From Duganella sp. sic0402 (lineage in GTDB: Bacteria; Pseudomonadota; Gammaproteobacteria; Burkholderiales; Burkholderiaceae_D), in contig NZ_JAHUWK010000013.1 of assembly GCF_019219065.1 (NCBI RefSeq), positions 79,835 through 143,834 of the forward strand: a stretch of DNA of 64,000 nt, written 5' to 3'. The number at the start of each line of letters is the position of its first letter. Positions within the stretch are counted from its first letter, which is position 1. The translations under genes were made by a program, and so were the position numbers. The notes under the pieces are model-generated. The model saw only the letters and a list, made by a program, of their open reading frames with translations. It was not told where the DNA came from and ran no database searches. Below, piece after piece: positions 25,725-34,644 of the stretch.

Positions 25725-26990
25725 ATGGACATCAAGCAGTACATGGAACAACTGGGCCAGCAAGCGCGCAAGGCTGCGCGCGGCATGGCGCGTGCCGACA
25801 CGGCGACACGCAACCGCGCACTGACGCTGATCGCCAATGCAATCGAACGCGACGCCGATGCGCTGCGCGCCGCCAATCAACTGGATATGGACGCTGCCGC
25901 CGCCAACGGCCTGGAACCGGCGATGCTGGACCGCCTGGCGCTGTCGGACAAGGCGATTGCCACCATGATCGAAGGCCTGCGCCAGATCGTCGCACTGCCC
26001 GATCCGATTGGTGAAATCTCCGGCCTGAAATTCCGTCCGACTGGCATCCAGGTCGGCCAGATGCGCGTACCGCTGGGCGTGATCGGCATCATCTACGAAT
26101 CGCGCCCGAACGTGACCGTGGATGCGGCCGGCCTGTGTATCAAGAGCGGCAACGCCACCATTCTGCGCGGCGGCTCGGAAGCGATCCACTGCAACCGCGC
26201 GCTGGCCAAGCTGGTCAAGGAGGGCCTGCAGGGCGCGGGCTTGCCGGCCGATGGCGTGCAAGTGGTGGACACCACCGACCGCGCCGCCGTGGGCGCGCTG
26301 ATCACCATGCCGCAGTATGTGGATGTGATCGTGCCGCGCGGCGGCAAGAGCCTGATCGCACGGCTGATGGCAGAAGCCACGGTGCCGATGATCAAACACC
26401 TGGACGGCATCTGCCACGTCTATATCGACGCCAAGGCCGACCTGAAGAAAGCGCTGGATATCGGCTTCAACGCCAAGTGCCATCGCTACGGCACCTGCAA
26501 CACCATGGAAACGCTGCTGGTGGCGCGCGCGATTGCGCCGACGGTGCTGCCGGAACTGGCCAAACTGTATGCGGCCAAGGAAGTCGAGCTGCGCGCCGAC
26601 GCGGAAGCGGCGGCGATCCTGGCCGGCTACCCGCATCTGGCGGCGGCCACGGAAGAAGACTGGTCCACCGAATACCTGGCGGCGATTTTGTCGGTCAAGG
26701 TGGTGGAGGACATGGACGAGGCGATGGAACACATCAACACCTACTCGTCCAAGCACACGGAAGCGATTATCACCGAAGACCATTCGGCGGCGATGCGCTT
26801 CCTGCGCGAAGTGGATTCGTCGTCGGTGATGGTCAACGCCTCGACGCGCTTTGCCGATGGTTTTGAGTACGGCCTGGGCGCGGAGATCGGCATCTCCAAC
26901 GACAAGCTGCACGCACGCGGCCCGGTCGGACTGGAAGGCCTGACCTCGCTGAAATACGTGGTATTCGGCCACGGAGAAGTTCGACAATAA
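25725..26990 (+). CDS. proA: Glutamate-5-semialdehyde dehydrogenase
   Basis: A 421-residue NADPH-dependent enzyme of proline synthesis that reduces glutamyl-5-phosphate. The catalytic cysteine is in HRYGTCNTMETLLV, and further family motifs are IYESRPNVTVDAAGLCIKSGN and the C-terminal GLEGLTSLKYVV. It begins 16 bases after holA. No proB is in the window. Confidence 0.96.
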   Translation: MDIKQYMEQLGQQARKAARGMARADTATRNRALTLIANAIERDADALRAANQLDMDAAAANGLEPAMLDRLALSDKAIATMIEGLRQIVALPDPIGEISGLKFRPTGIQVGQMRVPLGVIGIIYESRPNVTVDAAGLCIKSGNATILRGGSEAIHCNRALAKLVKEGLQGAGLPADGVQVVDTTDRAAVGALITMPQYVDVIVPRGGKSLIARLMAEATVPMIKHLDGICHVYIDAKADLKKALDIGFNAKCHRYGTCNTMETLLVARAIAPTVLPELAKLYAAKEVELRADAEAAAILAGYPHLAAATEEDWSTEYLAAILSVKVVEDMDEAMEHINTYSSKHTEAIITEDHSAAMRFLREVDSSSVMVNASTRFADGFEYGLGAEIGISNDKLHARGPVGLEGLTSLKYVVFGHGEVRQ

Positions 26991-26999
26991 AGGATCGTT

Positions 27000-27425
27000 A
27001 TGCTGTACCTCTGGACCAAAGCACTGCACATCTTCTTCGTCATCGCCTGGATGGCCGGCGTGTTCTACCTGCCGCGCATCTTCGTTAATCTGGCGATGGA
27101 GACCGACAAGAACACCACCGCGCGCCTGCTGCTGATGGCGCGCAAGCTGTATCGCTTCTCGATGTGGATTGCAGTGTTTGCGGTGATCTTTGGTATCAGC
27201 CTGATTTATCAGCTGTATGGCTGGCACCTGCCAGGCGGCTGGCTGCACGCCAAGCTGACCCTGGTGGTGCTGCTGATCGGCTATCACCACGCGTGCGGCC
27301 CGCTGCTGAAAAAGTTTGAACGCGGTGAAAACAAACGTAGCCACAAGTGGTTCCGCGTATTTAACGAGGTGCCGGTATTCCTGATGCTGGGCATCATCAT
27401 CTTTGTAGTAGTCAAGCCGTTCTGA
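27000..27425 (+). CDS. hemJ: HemJ-type protoporphyrinogen IX oxidase
   Basis: A 141-residue, four-helix membrane protein of the HemJ/CopD superfamily. It oxidises protoporphyrinogen IX in heme synthesis in bacteria lacking HemG or HemY. Supporting motifs are ALHIFFVIAWMAGVFYLPRIFV (with His10) and WLHAKLTLVVLLIGYHHACG. It follows proA after nine bases, with AAAGGA upstream. A CopD-type copper protein is the alternative; the length and motifs favour HemJ. Confidence 0.87.
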   Translation: MLYLWTKALHIFFVIAWMAGVFYLPRIFVNLAMETDKNTTARLLLMARKLYRFSMWIAVFAVIFGISLIYQLYGWHLPGGWLHAKLTLVVLLIGYHHACGPLLKKFERGENKRSHKWFRVFNEVPVFLMLGIIIFVVVKPF

Positions 27426-27466
27426 CCGCAGAACGGATATTTTTTTAACGGACAAAAGGTACACCT

Positions 27467-28666
27467 ATGGCATCCTTCTTTTGCCCATGCCCGCGCGGCA
27501 TGGAAGCGGCGTTAGCCGAAGAACTGCGCGAGATCGCGCAACAAAGCACCACCATGAAGGTGCACAACGAAGTGCCTGGCGGCGTGCACGCCTCCGGCGA
27601 GCTGACCGACGCCTATCTGATGAATCTGCACTCGCGCATCGCGTCGCGCGTGCTGATGCGGATGGCGGTCGGCGGCTACAAGAACGAGAACGATATTTAT
27701 GACCTGGTGCTGGAGCAGCCCTGGGAAGAGTGGTTCAGCTATGACCACACCATTCGCGTCGATCTCACCGCCGTCAAGTCGCCGCTGAAAAGCCTGGAAT
27801 TCACTACGCTGAAGATCAAGGACGCCATTTGCGACCGCTTCCTCGATCAGTATAAAAAACGTCCTTCGGTCGATACCAAGGAACCGGATATGCGTATCTT
27901 CGGCTTCGTCGATGCGCGTCAGTTCATTGTGTACCTGGATACTTCGGGCGAGGCGCTGTTCAAGCGCGGCTGGCGTACCGAGACCGGCGACGCACCGCTG
28001 CGCGAGAACCTGGCCGCCGGCCTGCTGCGCGTGGCTGGCTGGAAGCCGGGCATGCCGCTGTTTGACCCGATGTGCGGTTCCGGCACCATCCTGTGCGAAG
28101 CGGCGCAGATGGTGCAGGGTGTGCCGCCTGGCGCGCGCCGCCGTTTCGCGTTCGAGAAGTTCCATGATTTTGAAACCCAGGTGTGGCAGGACATGAAGGC
28201 TGCCATCAAGCCGAATCCGCTGCCGTCCGAGCCGACCATTTTCGGTTCTGATATTTCGGGCGATATGGTGGCGATGGCGCGCCACAATCTGCGTAGCGCC
28301 GGCATTCTGTTTGATGTGCCGCTGAAGCAGATCGAAGCGCAGCAGGTGCAGGCGCCGACGACGCAGCCGGGGATTTTGCTGACCAATCCTCCGTACGGCG
28401 AGCGTATCGGCGTGCGCGGTGACAGCACCATGCCGCAGGATGAACTGGCCAATAGCTTCTACGCGGAGCTCAGCTCGACGCTGAAGCAGCGCTTTGCCGG
28501 CTGGACGGTGTATCTGTTCACGGCGGATCTGGGGGTGCCGAAGCTGCTGCGCTTGAAGGAATCGCGCAAGACGCCGTTCTTCAATGGTGCGCTGGAATGC
28601 CGTTTGTTCCGTTTCGATATGGTGGCCGGCTTCAACCGCCGTGAAGCCGCCAAGCCAAAAGAGTAA
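27467..28666 (+). CDS. THUMP-domain class I rRNA methyltransferase (RlmL-like)
   Basis: A 399-residue SAM-dependent RNA methyltransferase. The N-terminal THUMP region (about residues 50-160) presents RNA. The catalytic half has SAM motif I, PLFDPMCGSGTILCEAA, and the N6/N2-type NPPYGERIG. This matches the N-terminal half of E. coli RlmKL, which makes m2G2445 in 23S rRNA; the RlmK half is absent, as in many betaproteobacteria. The target base is inferred, not seen. Confidence 0.88.
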   Translation: MASFFCPCPRGMEAALAEELREIAQQSTTMKVHNEVPGGVHASGELTDAYLMNLHSRIASRVLMRMAVGGYKNENDIYDLVLEQPWEEWFSYDHTIRVDLTAVKSPLKSLEFTTLKIKDAICDRFLDQYKKRPSVDTKEPDMRIFGFVDARQFIVYLDTSGEALFKRGWRTETGDAPLRENLAAGLLRVAGWKPGMPLFDPMCGSGTILCEAAQMVQGVPPGARRRFAFEKFHDFETQVWQDMKAAIKPNPLPSEPTIFGSDISGDMVAMARHNLRSAGILFDVPLKQIEAQQVQAPTTQPGILLTNPPYGERIGVRGDSTMPQDELANSFYAELSSTLKQRFAGWTVYLFTADLGVPKLLRLKESRKTPFFNGALECRLFRFDMVAGFNRREAAKPKE

Positions 28667-28668
28667 AC

Positions 28669-28700
28669 CCCGTCGTTCCGGCGTGTGCCGGAATGACGGG
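28669..28700. repeat. Strong palindromic hairpin downstream of the RlmL-like gene
   Basis: Arms 28669-28682 and 28687-28700 form a 14-bp stem (one G-T wobble) around a GTGT loop, three bases after the stop codon. The arms contain TTCCGGC/GCCGGAA. No T tract follows. It resembles the CCGTC...GACGG intergenic palindromes dispersed in many proteobacteria and may protect the mRNA 3' end. Confidence 0.6.
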
Positions 28701-28732
28701 AGAAGGTTCCGGGTTATTCTAAGGATACCGTT

Positions 28733-30016
28733 ATGCTGCCAACTCCTCCCGCCGACCTGCCCGACCAGGACATCGACCACGATGTCCCTCCCCCGGAACC
28801 CCCGCACCGCAAGCCACTCACCGCCGCAGCATTGGCGGTGATGCTGGCCGGCCTGTCGATGATCGGCCCGTTCTCCATCGACGCCTACCTGCCGGCCTTC
28901 CCCAATATCCAGGCCACGCTGCACGCCACGCCGCTGGAAGTGCAGCAAAGCCTGACCTTCTATATGCTGGCCTTCGCAGGCATGGTGCTGTGGCATGGCG
29001 CGCTGTCGGACGCCTTCGGCCGCCGCAACGTCATCCTGGTGTCGCTGGCCATGTTCGCCATCGGCACGCTGGGCTGCGCGGCGGCGCACACTGTCCACTA
29101 TCTGTGGGTATTCCGCATCATGCAGGGTGTCTCGGCCGGCGCCGGGGTGGTGGTGGGCCGCGCCATCATCCGCGACCTGTATGAGGACGCCGCCGCCGCA
29201 CGGCTGCTGTCGCTGGTGACCATGATTTTCTCGATCGCGCCAGCCATTGCGCCCATCCTCGGCGGCTGGATCGTCACGCTGTTCGACTGGCGCGCCATCT
29301 TTTTGTCGCTGCTGGCCTACAGTATTTTGCTGTTCATCTTCTGCTACCGCCGCCTGCCGGAGACGCTGCCGCCGGAAAAACGCCATCCGTTCAACCCGCG
29401 CTTCCTGGTGCGTAACTACGGCGACATCCTGCGCTCGCCGCTATTCCACCTGAAGACTGGAGTAGTGGCGCTGAACTTTGCCGGCCTGTTTATCTACATC
29501 GCGGCGGCCCCGGTGTTCCTGCCCGAGCAGCTGCATCTGGGCGCCTCGGAATTCGCCTGGCTGTTTATTCCGTCGGTGAGCGGGATTTTCCTGGGGGCGC
29601 TGGCGGCCAACCGCATCGCTGGCAAAATCAGCTTCGCGCAGCAGATACGCATCGGTTTCTGCTTCCTGCTGGCCGCGTCGACGCTCAATCTGTTGTATCA
29701 CAGCCTGCTGCCGCCGGCGCTGCCATGGACCGTGCTGCCGCTGCTGTTCTATACCTTCGGCATGTCGGTGGTGGCGCCAGGGGCGACGCTGCTGGCGCTC
29801 GACCTGTTTCCGCACATCCGTGGCACGGTGGCCTCAGTGCAGTCGTTCGCGGTGACGCTGCTGGGCGCCATTGTGGCAGGGGTGATCGCGCCCGTGCTAT
29901 CACATTCGGCGCTGTGGCTAGCCGCAGGACAGATGGCATTTAGTGCCTCTGCTCTTGCTTTGTGGTTGACGTCGCGCCATTACCGGCGCATGCTAACGCG
30001 CTATCCAGACCGATAA
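28733..30016 (+). CDS. Bcr/CflA-family MFS multidrug exporter
   Basis: A 427-residue inner-membrane drug:H+ antiporter with 12 predicted helices. The MFS loop motif is ALSDAFGRRNVILVS (helix 2-3), and motif C lies in a helix containing GVSAGAGVVVGRAIIRDLYE. The N-terminal tail of about 35 residues is polar and Pro-rich. The ATG at 28733 follows AAGGA. Such proteins export bicyclomycin, chloramphenicol and similar drugs; the real substrate is unknown. Confidence 0.85.
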   Translation: MLPTPPADLPDQDIDHDVPPPEPPHRKPLTAAALAVMLAGLSMIGPFSIDAYLPAFPNIQATLHATPLEVQQSLTFYMLAFAGMVLWHGALSDAFGRRNVILVSLAMFAIGTLGCAAAHTVHYLWVFRIMQGVSAGAGVVVGRAIIRDLYEDAAAARLLSLVTMIFSIAPAIAPILGGWIVTLFDWRAIFLSLLAYSILLFIFCYRRLPETLPPEKRHPFNPRFLVRNYGDILRSPLFHLKTGVVALNFAGLFIYIAAAPVFLPEQLHLGASEFAWLFIPSVSGIFLGALAANRIAGKISFAQQIRIGFCFLLAASTLNLLYHSLLPPALPWTVLPLLFYTFGMSVVAPGATLLALDLFPHIRGTVASVQSFAVTLLGAIVAGVIAPVLSHSALWLAAGQMAFSASALALWLTSRHYRRMLTRYPDR

Positions 30017-30034
30017 TTATTAACGGCAGGAAAT

Positions 30035-30074
30035 TGACTTAGTTGAGGAAGAAATTTTTCCTCGTGTTAAGTCA
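30035..30074. repeat. Long imperfect inverted repeat in the spacer
   Basis: Outer arms TGACTTA (30035-30041) and TAAGTCA (30068-30074) enclose inner arms GAGGAA (30045-30050) and TTCCTC (30058-30063). It may end the exporter transcript or bind a regulator of the signalling operon downstream. A second stem, GACGGAA/TTCCGTC (30159-30165 and 30179-30185), lies 25 bases before the kinase gene. Confidence 0.4.
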
Positions 30075-30209
30075 TCATCACACTTTATGCTAAGATAATT
30101 TTTTGGCGGGAATTATTTTATGCCTGATCGCGCTGAAGCCCGCATAAAACCTAACGTTGACGGAATTTTGCCGTTGAGTTCCGTCCTTGATTGATGTCTA
30201 TTGGCGGCA

Positions 30210-32372
30210 ATGTTTGATACGATGCATCAACAATCTGACCACGATATTCGCAATCGACTTTTGATCGCCCGTCTGCCGGCCATGCCGCAGATCCTCATCA
30301 AGTTGATTGAGCACCTGCAAGCCGACGACGCCGGCATGCCGGAGCTGGCTGCCCTCATCGCCAAGGACGCGGCCATGACCAGCAAGATCCTGACCGTCGC
30401 CAATAGCTCGGCCTACCATCGCAACCAGCGCACGGTCGGCCTGGAGCAGTCGCTGGTGTCGCTCGGCACCGACATGATCAAGACGCTGGTGATCAGCGAA
30501 TCGGTATTCCAGACCTTTAACAGCTTCCCGCATTCGGCCAGCACCGACTTGCGCGGCTTCTGGAAAGGCTCGCTGACCACGGCCGTGATCGCGCGCGACG
30601 TGGCACGGCAGATGGAATACCCGCATGTGGAAGAAGCCTATCTGGCTGGCCTGCTGCACAACGTCGGCCGGCTGGCGCTGCTGGCCACTGCACCGAAAGA
30701 ATACGCCTTCAACTTCACCGCGCGCGATGACGAAGACCTGTGTGCGGTCGAGCAGCGCACGCTGCAAATCACCCACTCGGAAGCGGGCGCCTGGCTGATC
30801 GAGCGCTGGAACCTGGATTCCTTCCTGGCCGACAGTGTGTTGTATCACCACGAGCCGATTACCCGCCTGGAAGCGGCGCATCCGCTGATCCGCATCGTGC
30901 GCCTGTCGCACCTGCTGTGCTGCCACGAAGACCAGGAGCAGGCCATCGAAGACGCGGCGCGCCTGTGCAACCTGGATGGCGAGAAGCTTGATCTGATTAT
31001 CAAAAACGCCGCGCGGCAGGTGGAGAAGTCGGCCACCTATCTGGGCATCGACCTCGCCGGCGCCGACGACATCGTCGCACCGGCCGCTTACGCGCCGCCG
31101 CTGGTCGATCCAGTGCAGCAGCGGCTGTCGGAAGAAGTACGCAACATCATGCTGGTGTCCGAAATGGGCCAGACCTTCGCCCGCCAGAACGGCGAAGCCA
31201 GCCTGCTGGAAGCCATCACCCGCTCGGCGCGCATCCTGTTCGACCTGGAAAACGCCGTGCTGCTGCTGGAGAATCCAACCGGCCACGCGCTGCATGGCAT
31301 GGCTAGCGGCGATAACCAGCAGCGGCTGGCCGAATTCGTGATCCCGCTGAACAAGGGCGGGCCGGTAGCGCAGTCGGCGCTGGAGCGCAAGCTGGCTTAT
31401 GTGAGCCGCGAAGGCCAGGCCCACAATGTGTCGGAAGAACAGCTGTTCCGCATCCTCGGCAGCGACGGCATGGTGTGCCTGCCGCTGGTGGCCAATCAGC
31501 GCTGTCTCGGCGTGCTGATTGGCGGCGCGCCGGCGTGGCAGATGGCGGCGCTGCAAAAGCGCGAGCGCTTCCTGCAATCGTTCGGCACCCAGGCCGCCGC
31601 CTCGCTGGAAACGGCGATGAGCGAGCGTGGCCACGCCAAGCGCCAGATCGCGCATGTGGCGGAAGAATACCGCGAAGCCTCGCGCCGCGTGGTGCATGAA
31701 GTGAACAACCCGCTGTCGATCATCAAGAACTATCTGTCGGTATTGGACAGCAAACTGGCGCGGCGCGAGCCGGTGGTCGGCGAGATGTCGATCCTGAACG
31801 AAGAGATCGACCGCGTCGGCCAGCTGATCAACGGCCTGGCCGATTTGCAGCCAACCGAAACCTCGCGCGTGACCGATGTGGCCAAGGTGGTCGATGACGT
31901 GCTGCGGCTGTTCCGCGCCACCGACTTCGTACCGGCCTCGGTGCAGATCGTGGTGCGCATGCAGGAGGAGCCGGCGGAAATCGACGGCGACGCCGATCTG
32001 CTCAAGCAGATCCTGGTGAACCTGATCAAGAACGCCATCGAGGCGCTGGGCGACGGCGGCAAAATTGAAATCGCCAATCGCGGCCACGTCAACCGCGAGC
32101 GCAAGCTGTATCTGGAACTGGTGGTGAGCGACACCGGTCCGGGTTTGTCGGCAGACGTGCTGGCCAACCTGTTCTCTCCTGTGCGTAGCAGCAAGGAGGG
32201 CGCTCACCATGGCCTTGGACTGTCGATTGTCCATAGCCTGGTCAAGAAAATGCAAGGCCTGATTACCTGCCGTTCCGGCAAAACGGGTACTACCTTTGAA
32301 ATCCTGCTGCCCGCCAAGGGCAGTACCAGCCAAGTCGCCGGCGTGCAAACGCGGGTGATGGATTCCGCTTAA
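30210..32372 (+). CDS. HDOD-GAF sensor histidine kinase
   Basis: About 720 residues, cytoplasmic, without membrane helices. Domains in order: HDOD (about residues 15-215; LIARLPAMPQILIKLIEHL, MTSKILTVANSSAYHRNQRTVGLEQSLVSLGTD), a GAF-like domain (about 320-470), HisKA with phosphoacceptor His496 in VVHEVNNPLSII, then HATPase_c with ILVNLIKNAIEAL, SDTGPGLS and HGLGLSIV. HDOD is an HD-GYP relative without the catalytic HD pair, here fused to a kinase. The ATG at 30210 was chosen; a TTG at 30201 and an ATG at 30222 are possible. It ends four bases before the response-regulator gene and so is probably its partner. Confidence 0.85.
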   Translation: MFDTMHQQSDHDIRNRLLIARLPAMPQILIKLIEHLQADDAGMPELAALIAKDAAMTSKILTVANSSAYHRNQRTVGLEQSLVSLGTDMIKTLVISESVFQTFNSFPHSASTDLRGFWKGSLTTAVIARDVARQMEYPHVEEAYLAGLLHNVGRLALLATAPKEYAFNFTARDDEDLCAVEQRTLQITHSEAGAWLIERWNLDSFLADSVLYHHEPITRLEAAHPLIRIVRLSHLLCCHEDQEQAIEDAARLCNLDGEKLDLIIKNAARQVEKSATYLGIDLAGADDIVAPAAYAPPLVDPVQQRLSEEVRNIMLVSEMGQTFARQNGEASLLEAITRSARILFDLENAVLLLENPTGHALHGMASGDNQQRLAEFVIPLNKGGPVAQSALERKLAYVSREGQAHNVSEEQLFRILGSDGMVCLPLVANQRCLGVLIGGAPAWQMAALQKRERFLQSFGTQAAASLETAMSERGHAKRQIAHVAEEYREASRRVVHEVNNPLSIIKNYLSVLDSKLARREPVVGEMSILNEEIDRVGQLINGLADLQPTETSRVTDVAKVVDDVLRLFRATDFVPASVQIVVRMQEEPAEIDGDADLLKQILVNLIKNAIEALGDGGKIEIANRGHVNRERKLYLELVVSDTGPGLSADVLANLFSPVRSSKEGAHHGLGLSIVHSLVKKMQGLITCRSGKTGTTFEILLPAKGSTSQVAGVQTRVMDSA

Positions 32373-32376
32373 GGCC

Positions 32377-34644
32377 ATGATGAACCTGAACTCTTTCGAC
32401 CTAGCCCCCGTCGAACCTTTGTCCACCGATAACCGCCCCCGCCTTTTGCTTGTAGACGACGAACCGCGCCTGCTGTCGTCGCTCTACGAGCTGCTGCGCG
32501 ACCGTGATTACCATCTGGTGACCGCAACCTGCGGCAGCGAGGCGCTGGCCCAGCTGACCAAGCTGAAATTCGATCTGATCCTGCTCGATCTCCGTCTGCC
32601 GGACATGAGCGGGCATGAGATCATGGACTATCTCAACGCCCGCGAAATCGACGGCGACGTGATCGTGATGAGCGGCGATGTCGGCATCGAAGCCGCCATC
32701 GGCGCCTTGAAGCGCGGCGCCTACGATTACCTGCGCAAGCCCTACAGCCGCGAGGAGCTGCTCAAGACGGTGGAGAACGCGCTGCAAAAGCGCCGCCTGG
32801 CCATCGACAACGAGCGCATCGCCTCCCAGCTGGAAAACTCTGAGAAGATGTACCGCTACCTGGTGGACTCGTCGCCGGACATCATCTACACGCTGAACCA
32901 CGAAGGCAAGTTCACCTTTGTGAATGACCGCGTGCAGCAGCTGCTCGGCTTCACCCGCGAAGAGCTGATCGGCCGCCACTACTCGGTACTGGTGCACGAT
33001 GAGGACCAGGAACGCGCGCGCTATGCTTTCAATGAGCGCCGTGTCGATGAGCGCGCGTCGCGCAACGTCGAGCTGCGTTTGAAGTGCAATACCGGCGCCG
33101 GCGCCGGTGGCGGCATCGAGCGTACCTTCAACAACACGCTGATGACGATTTCGCTGAACGCCATCGGCATGCATGTGCCTGACCATGAGGTGCGCACGCG
33201 CGAGTTCTTCGGTACTTACGGCGTGGCGCGCGACATCACCGACCGCAAGCGCGCCGAGGAAGTCATCTCCTATCAGGCTTATCACGACATCCTGACCGAC
33301 CTGCCGAATCGCATGCTGTTCAAGGACCGGCTTGGCCTGGCCGTGATTCAGGCCAAGCGCAAACTGACCGAGCTGGCGGTGATGTTCATCGACCTGGACC
33401 GCTTCAAGCTGGTCAATGATACGCTGGGCCATGTCAAGGGCGACGAGCTGCTGCAACAGGTGGCCTTGCGCTTGAAGGATTGCCTGCGTCGCGGCGATAC
33501 GCTGGCGCGCCAGGGCGGCGATGAATTCACCATCGTGCTGCCGGAGCTGCGCGACCGTGAGGACGCCAAGTCGATTGCCGACAAATTCCTGGAAAGCCTG
33601 CAACGGCCGTTCGACCTGGATGGGCATGAGGTGCATATCTCGGCGTCGATTGGCATCGCGATTTATCCGGGTGATGGCGAAACCATCGACGAGCTGCTGC
33701 GCCACGCCGACATCGCCATGTATCAGGTGAAGGCACTGGGCAAGAATGGCCACAGCTTCTATCACAACTCGATGCTGGACGTGTCGCATCAGAAGATCGC
33801 GCTGGAACAGGCGCTGCGCAAGGCGCTGGAACACAACGAGCTGGAAATGTATTACCAGCCGCAGGTTGATGTGGCGACCGGCCGCATCATCGGCGCGGAA
33901 GGGCTGATGCGCTGGAACCATCCGCAGCGCGGCTTGCTGTCGGCTGGCGAGTTCCTGCCGTTCGCCGAAGAGAATGGCTTGATGCTGCCGATCTCCGACT
34001 GGATGCTGGGCGCGCTGTGCCGCGATCTGCTGCAATGGAACGCTGCAGGTGGCGAAGCGTTACGCCTGTCGTTGAACCTGTCGCCGCAATATCTGGACCG
34101 GGGCGATTTCTTCGAGAAGATGCGCGGCGCGCTGACGCGCTATGGCATTTCGCCGGCGCAGATCGAAGTCGAGATCACTGAGAACATCTGCATCCGCAAT
34201 CCGCAGTATGCGATCGAACAGCTGAACAAGCTTTGCCAGCTGGGCGTGTCGGTGGCGATTGACGATTTTGGGACTGGCTATTCGTCGCTGGCTTATCTGC
34301 ACCGCTTCCCTATCCACACCATCAAGATTGACCAGTCCTTTGTCAAGGAGATCCATGACGAGAACAGCCACTATCCGGTGATCCTGGCGATCATTTCGAT
34401 TGCGCGCGGGCTGGGGCTGCACCTGGTGGCGGAGGGCGTGGAGACGGAGATTCAGGCGCGGTATCTGGAGGCGAATGGCTGTACTACCATGCAGGGCTAT
34501 CTGTACCATCGTCCGATTTCGCTGAGCAGCTTTATCGATGTGCTGCAGGAGCAGAATCATCGCTCTTCGTCGCCAATGACGGTGCTGCATGCGGTACCGG
34601 CGCCGGCTGAACATCCAGCGGAAAAGATTGCGATTCAGGCCTGA
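32377..34644 (+). CDS. REC-PAS-GGDEF-EAL cyclic-di-GMP protein
   Basis: A 755-residue response regulator that couples phosphorylation to c-di-GMP turnover. REC (about residues 22-140) has phosphoacceptor Asp71 in LILLDLRLPD. A PAS domain spans about 165-290. The cyclase domain has an intact GGDEF at 380-384 with an RxxD product-inhibition site five residues before it. The phosphodiesterase domain begins with E508-G-L, an EGL variant that keeps the metal-binding Glu, and has IDDFGTGYSSL (Asp629, Asp630). Both activities are possible. It follows the HDOD kinase by four bases and overlaps the Sel1 gene by one base. Confidence 0.9.
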   Translation: MMNLNSFDLAPVEPLSTDNRPRLLLVDDEPRLLSSLYELLRDRDYHLVTATCGSEALAQLTKLKFDLILLDLRLPDMSGHEIMDYLNAREIDGDVIVMSGDVGIEAAIGALKRGAYDYLRKPYSREELLKTVENALQKRRLAIDNERIASQLENSEKMYRYLVDSSPDIIYTLNHEGKFTFVNDRVQQLLGFTREELIGRHYSVLVHDEDQERARYAFNERRVDERASRNVELRLKCNTGAGAGGGIERTFNNTLMTISLNAIGMHVPDHEVRTREFFGTYGVARDITDRKRAEEVISYQAYHDILTDLPNRMLFKDRLGLAVIQAKRKLTELAVMFIDLDRFKLVNDTLGHVKGDELLQQVALRLKDCLRRGDTLARQGGDEFTIVLPELRDREDAKSIADKFLESLQRPFDLDGHEVHISASIGIAIYPGDGETIDELLRHADIAMYQVKALGKNGHSFYHNSMLDVSHQKIALEQALRKALEHNELEMYYQPQVDVATGRIIGAEGLMRWNHPQRGLLSAGEFLPFAEENGLMLPISDWMLGALCRDLLQWNAAGGEALRLSLNLSPQYLDRGDFFEKMRGALTRYGISPAQIEVEITENICIRNPQYAIEQLNKLCQLGVSVAIDDFGTGYSSLAYLHRFPIHTIKIDQSFVKEIHDENSHYPVILAIISIARGLGLHLVAEGVETEIQARYLEANGCTTMQGYLYHRPISLSSFIDVLQEQNHRSSSPMTVLHAVPAPAEHPAEKIAIQA

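Noticed and set aside
30198..32426. A 742-codon open frame antisense to the HDOD kinase gene
   Set aside because: A compositional shadow; the sense strand has HDOD, HisKA and HATPase motifs throughout.
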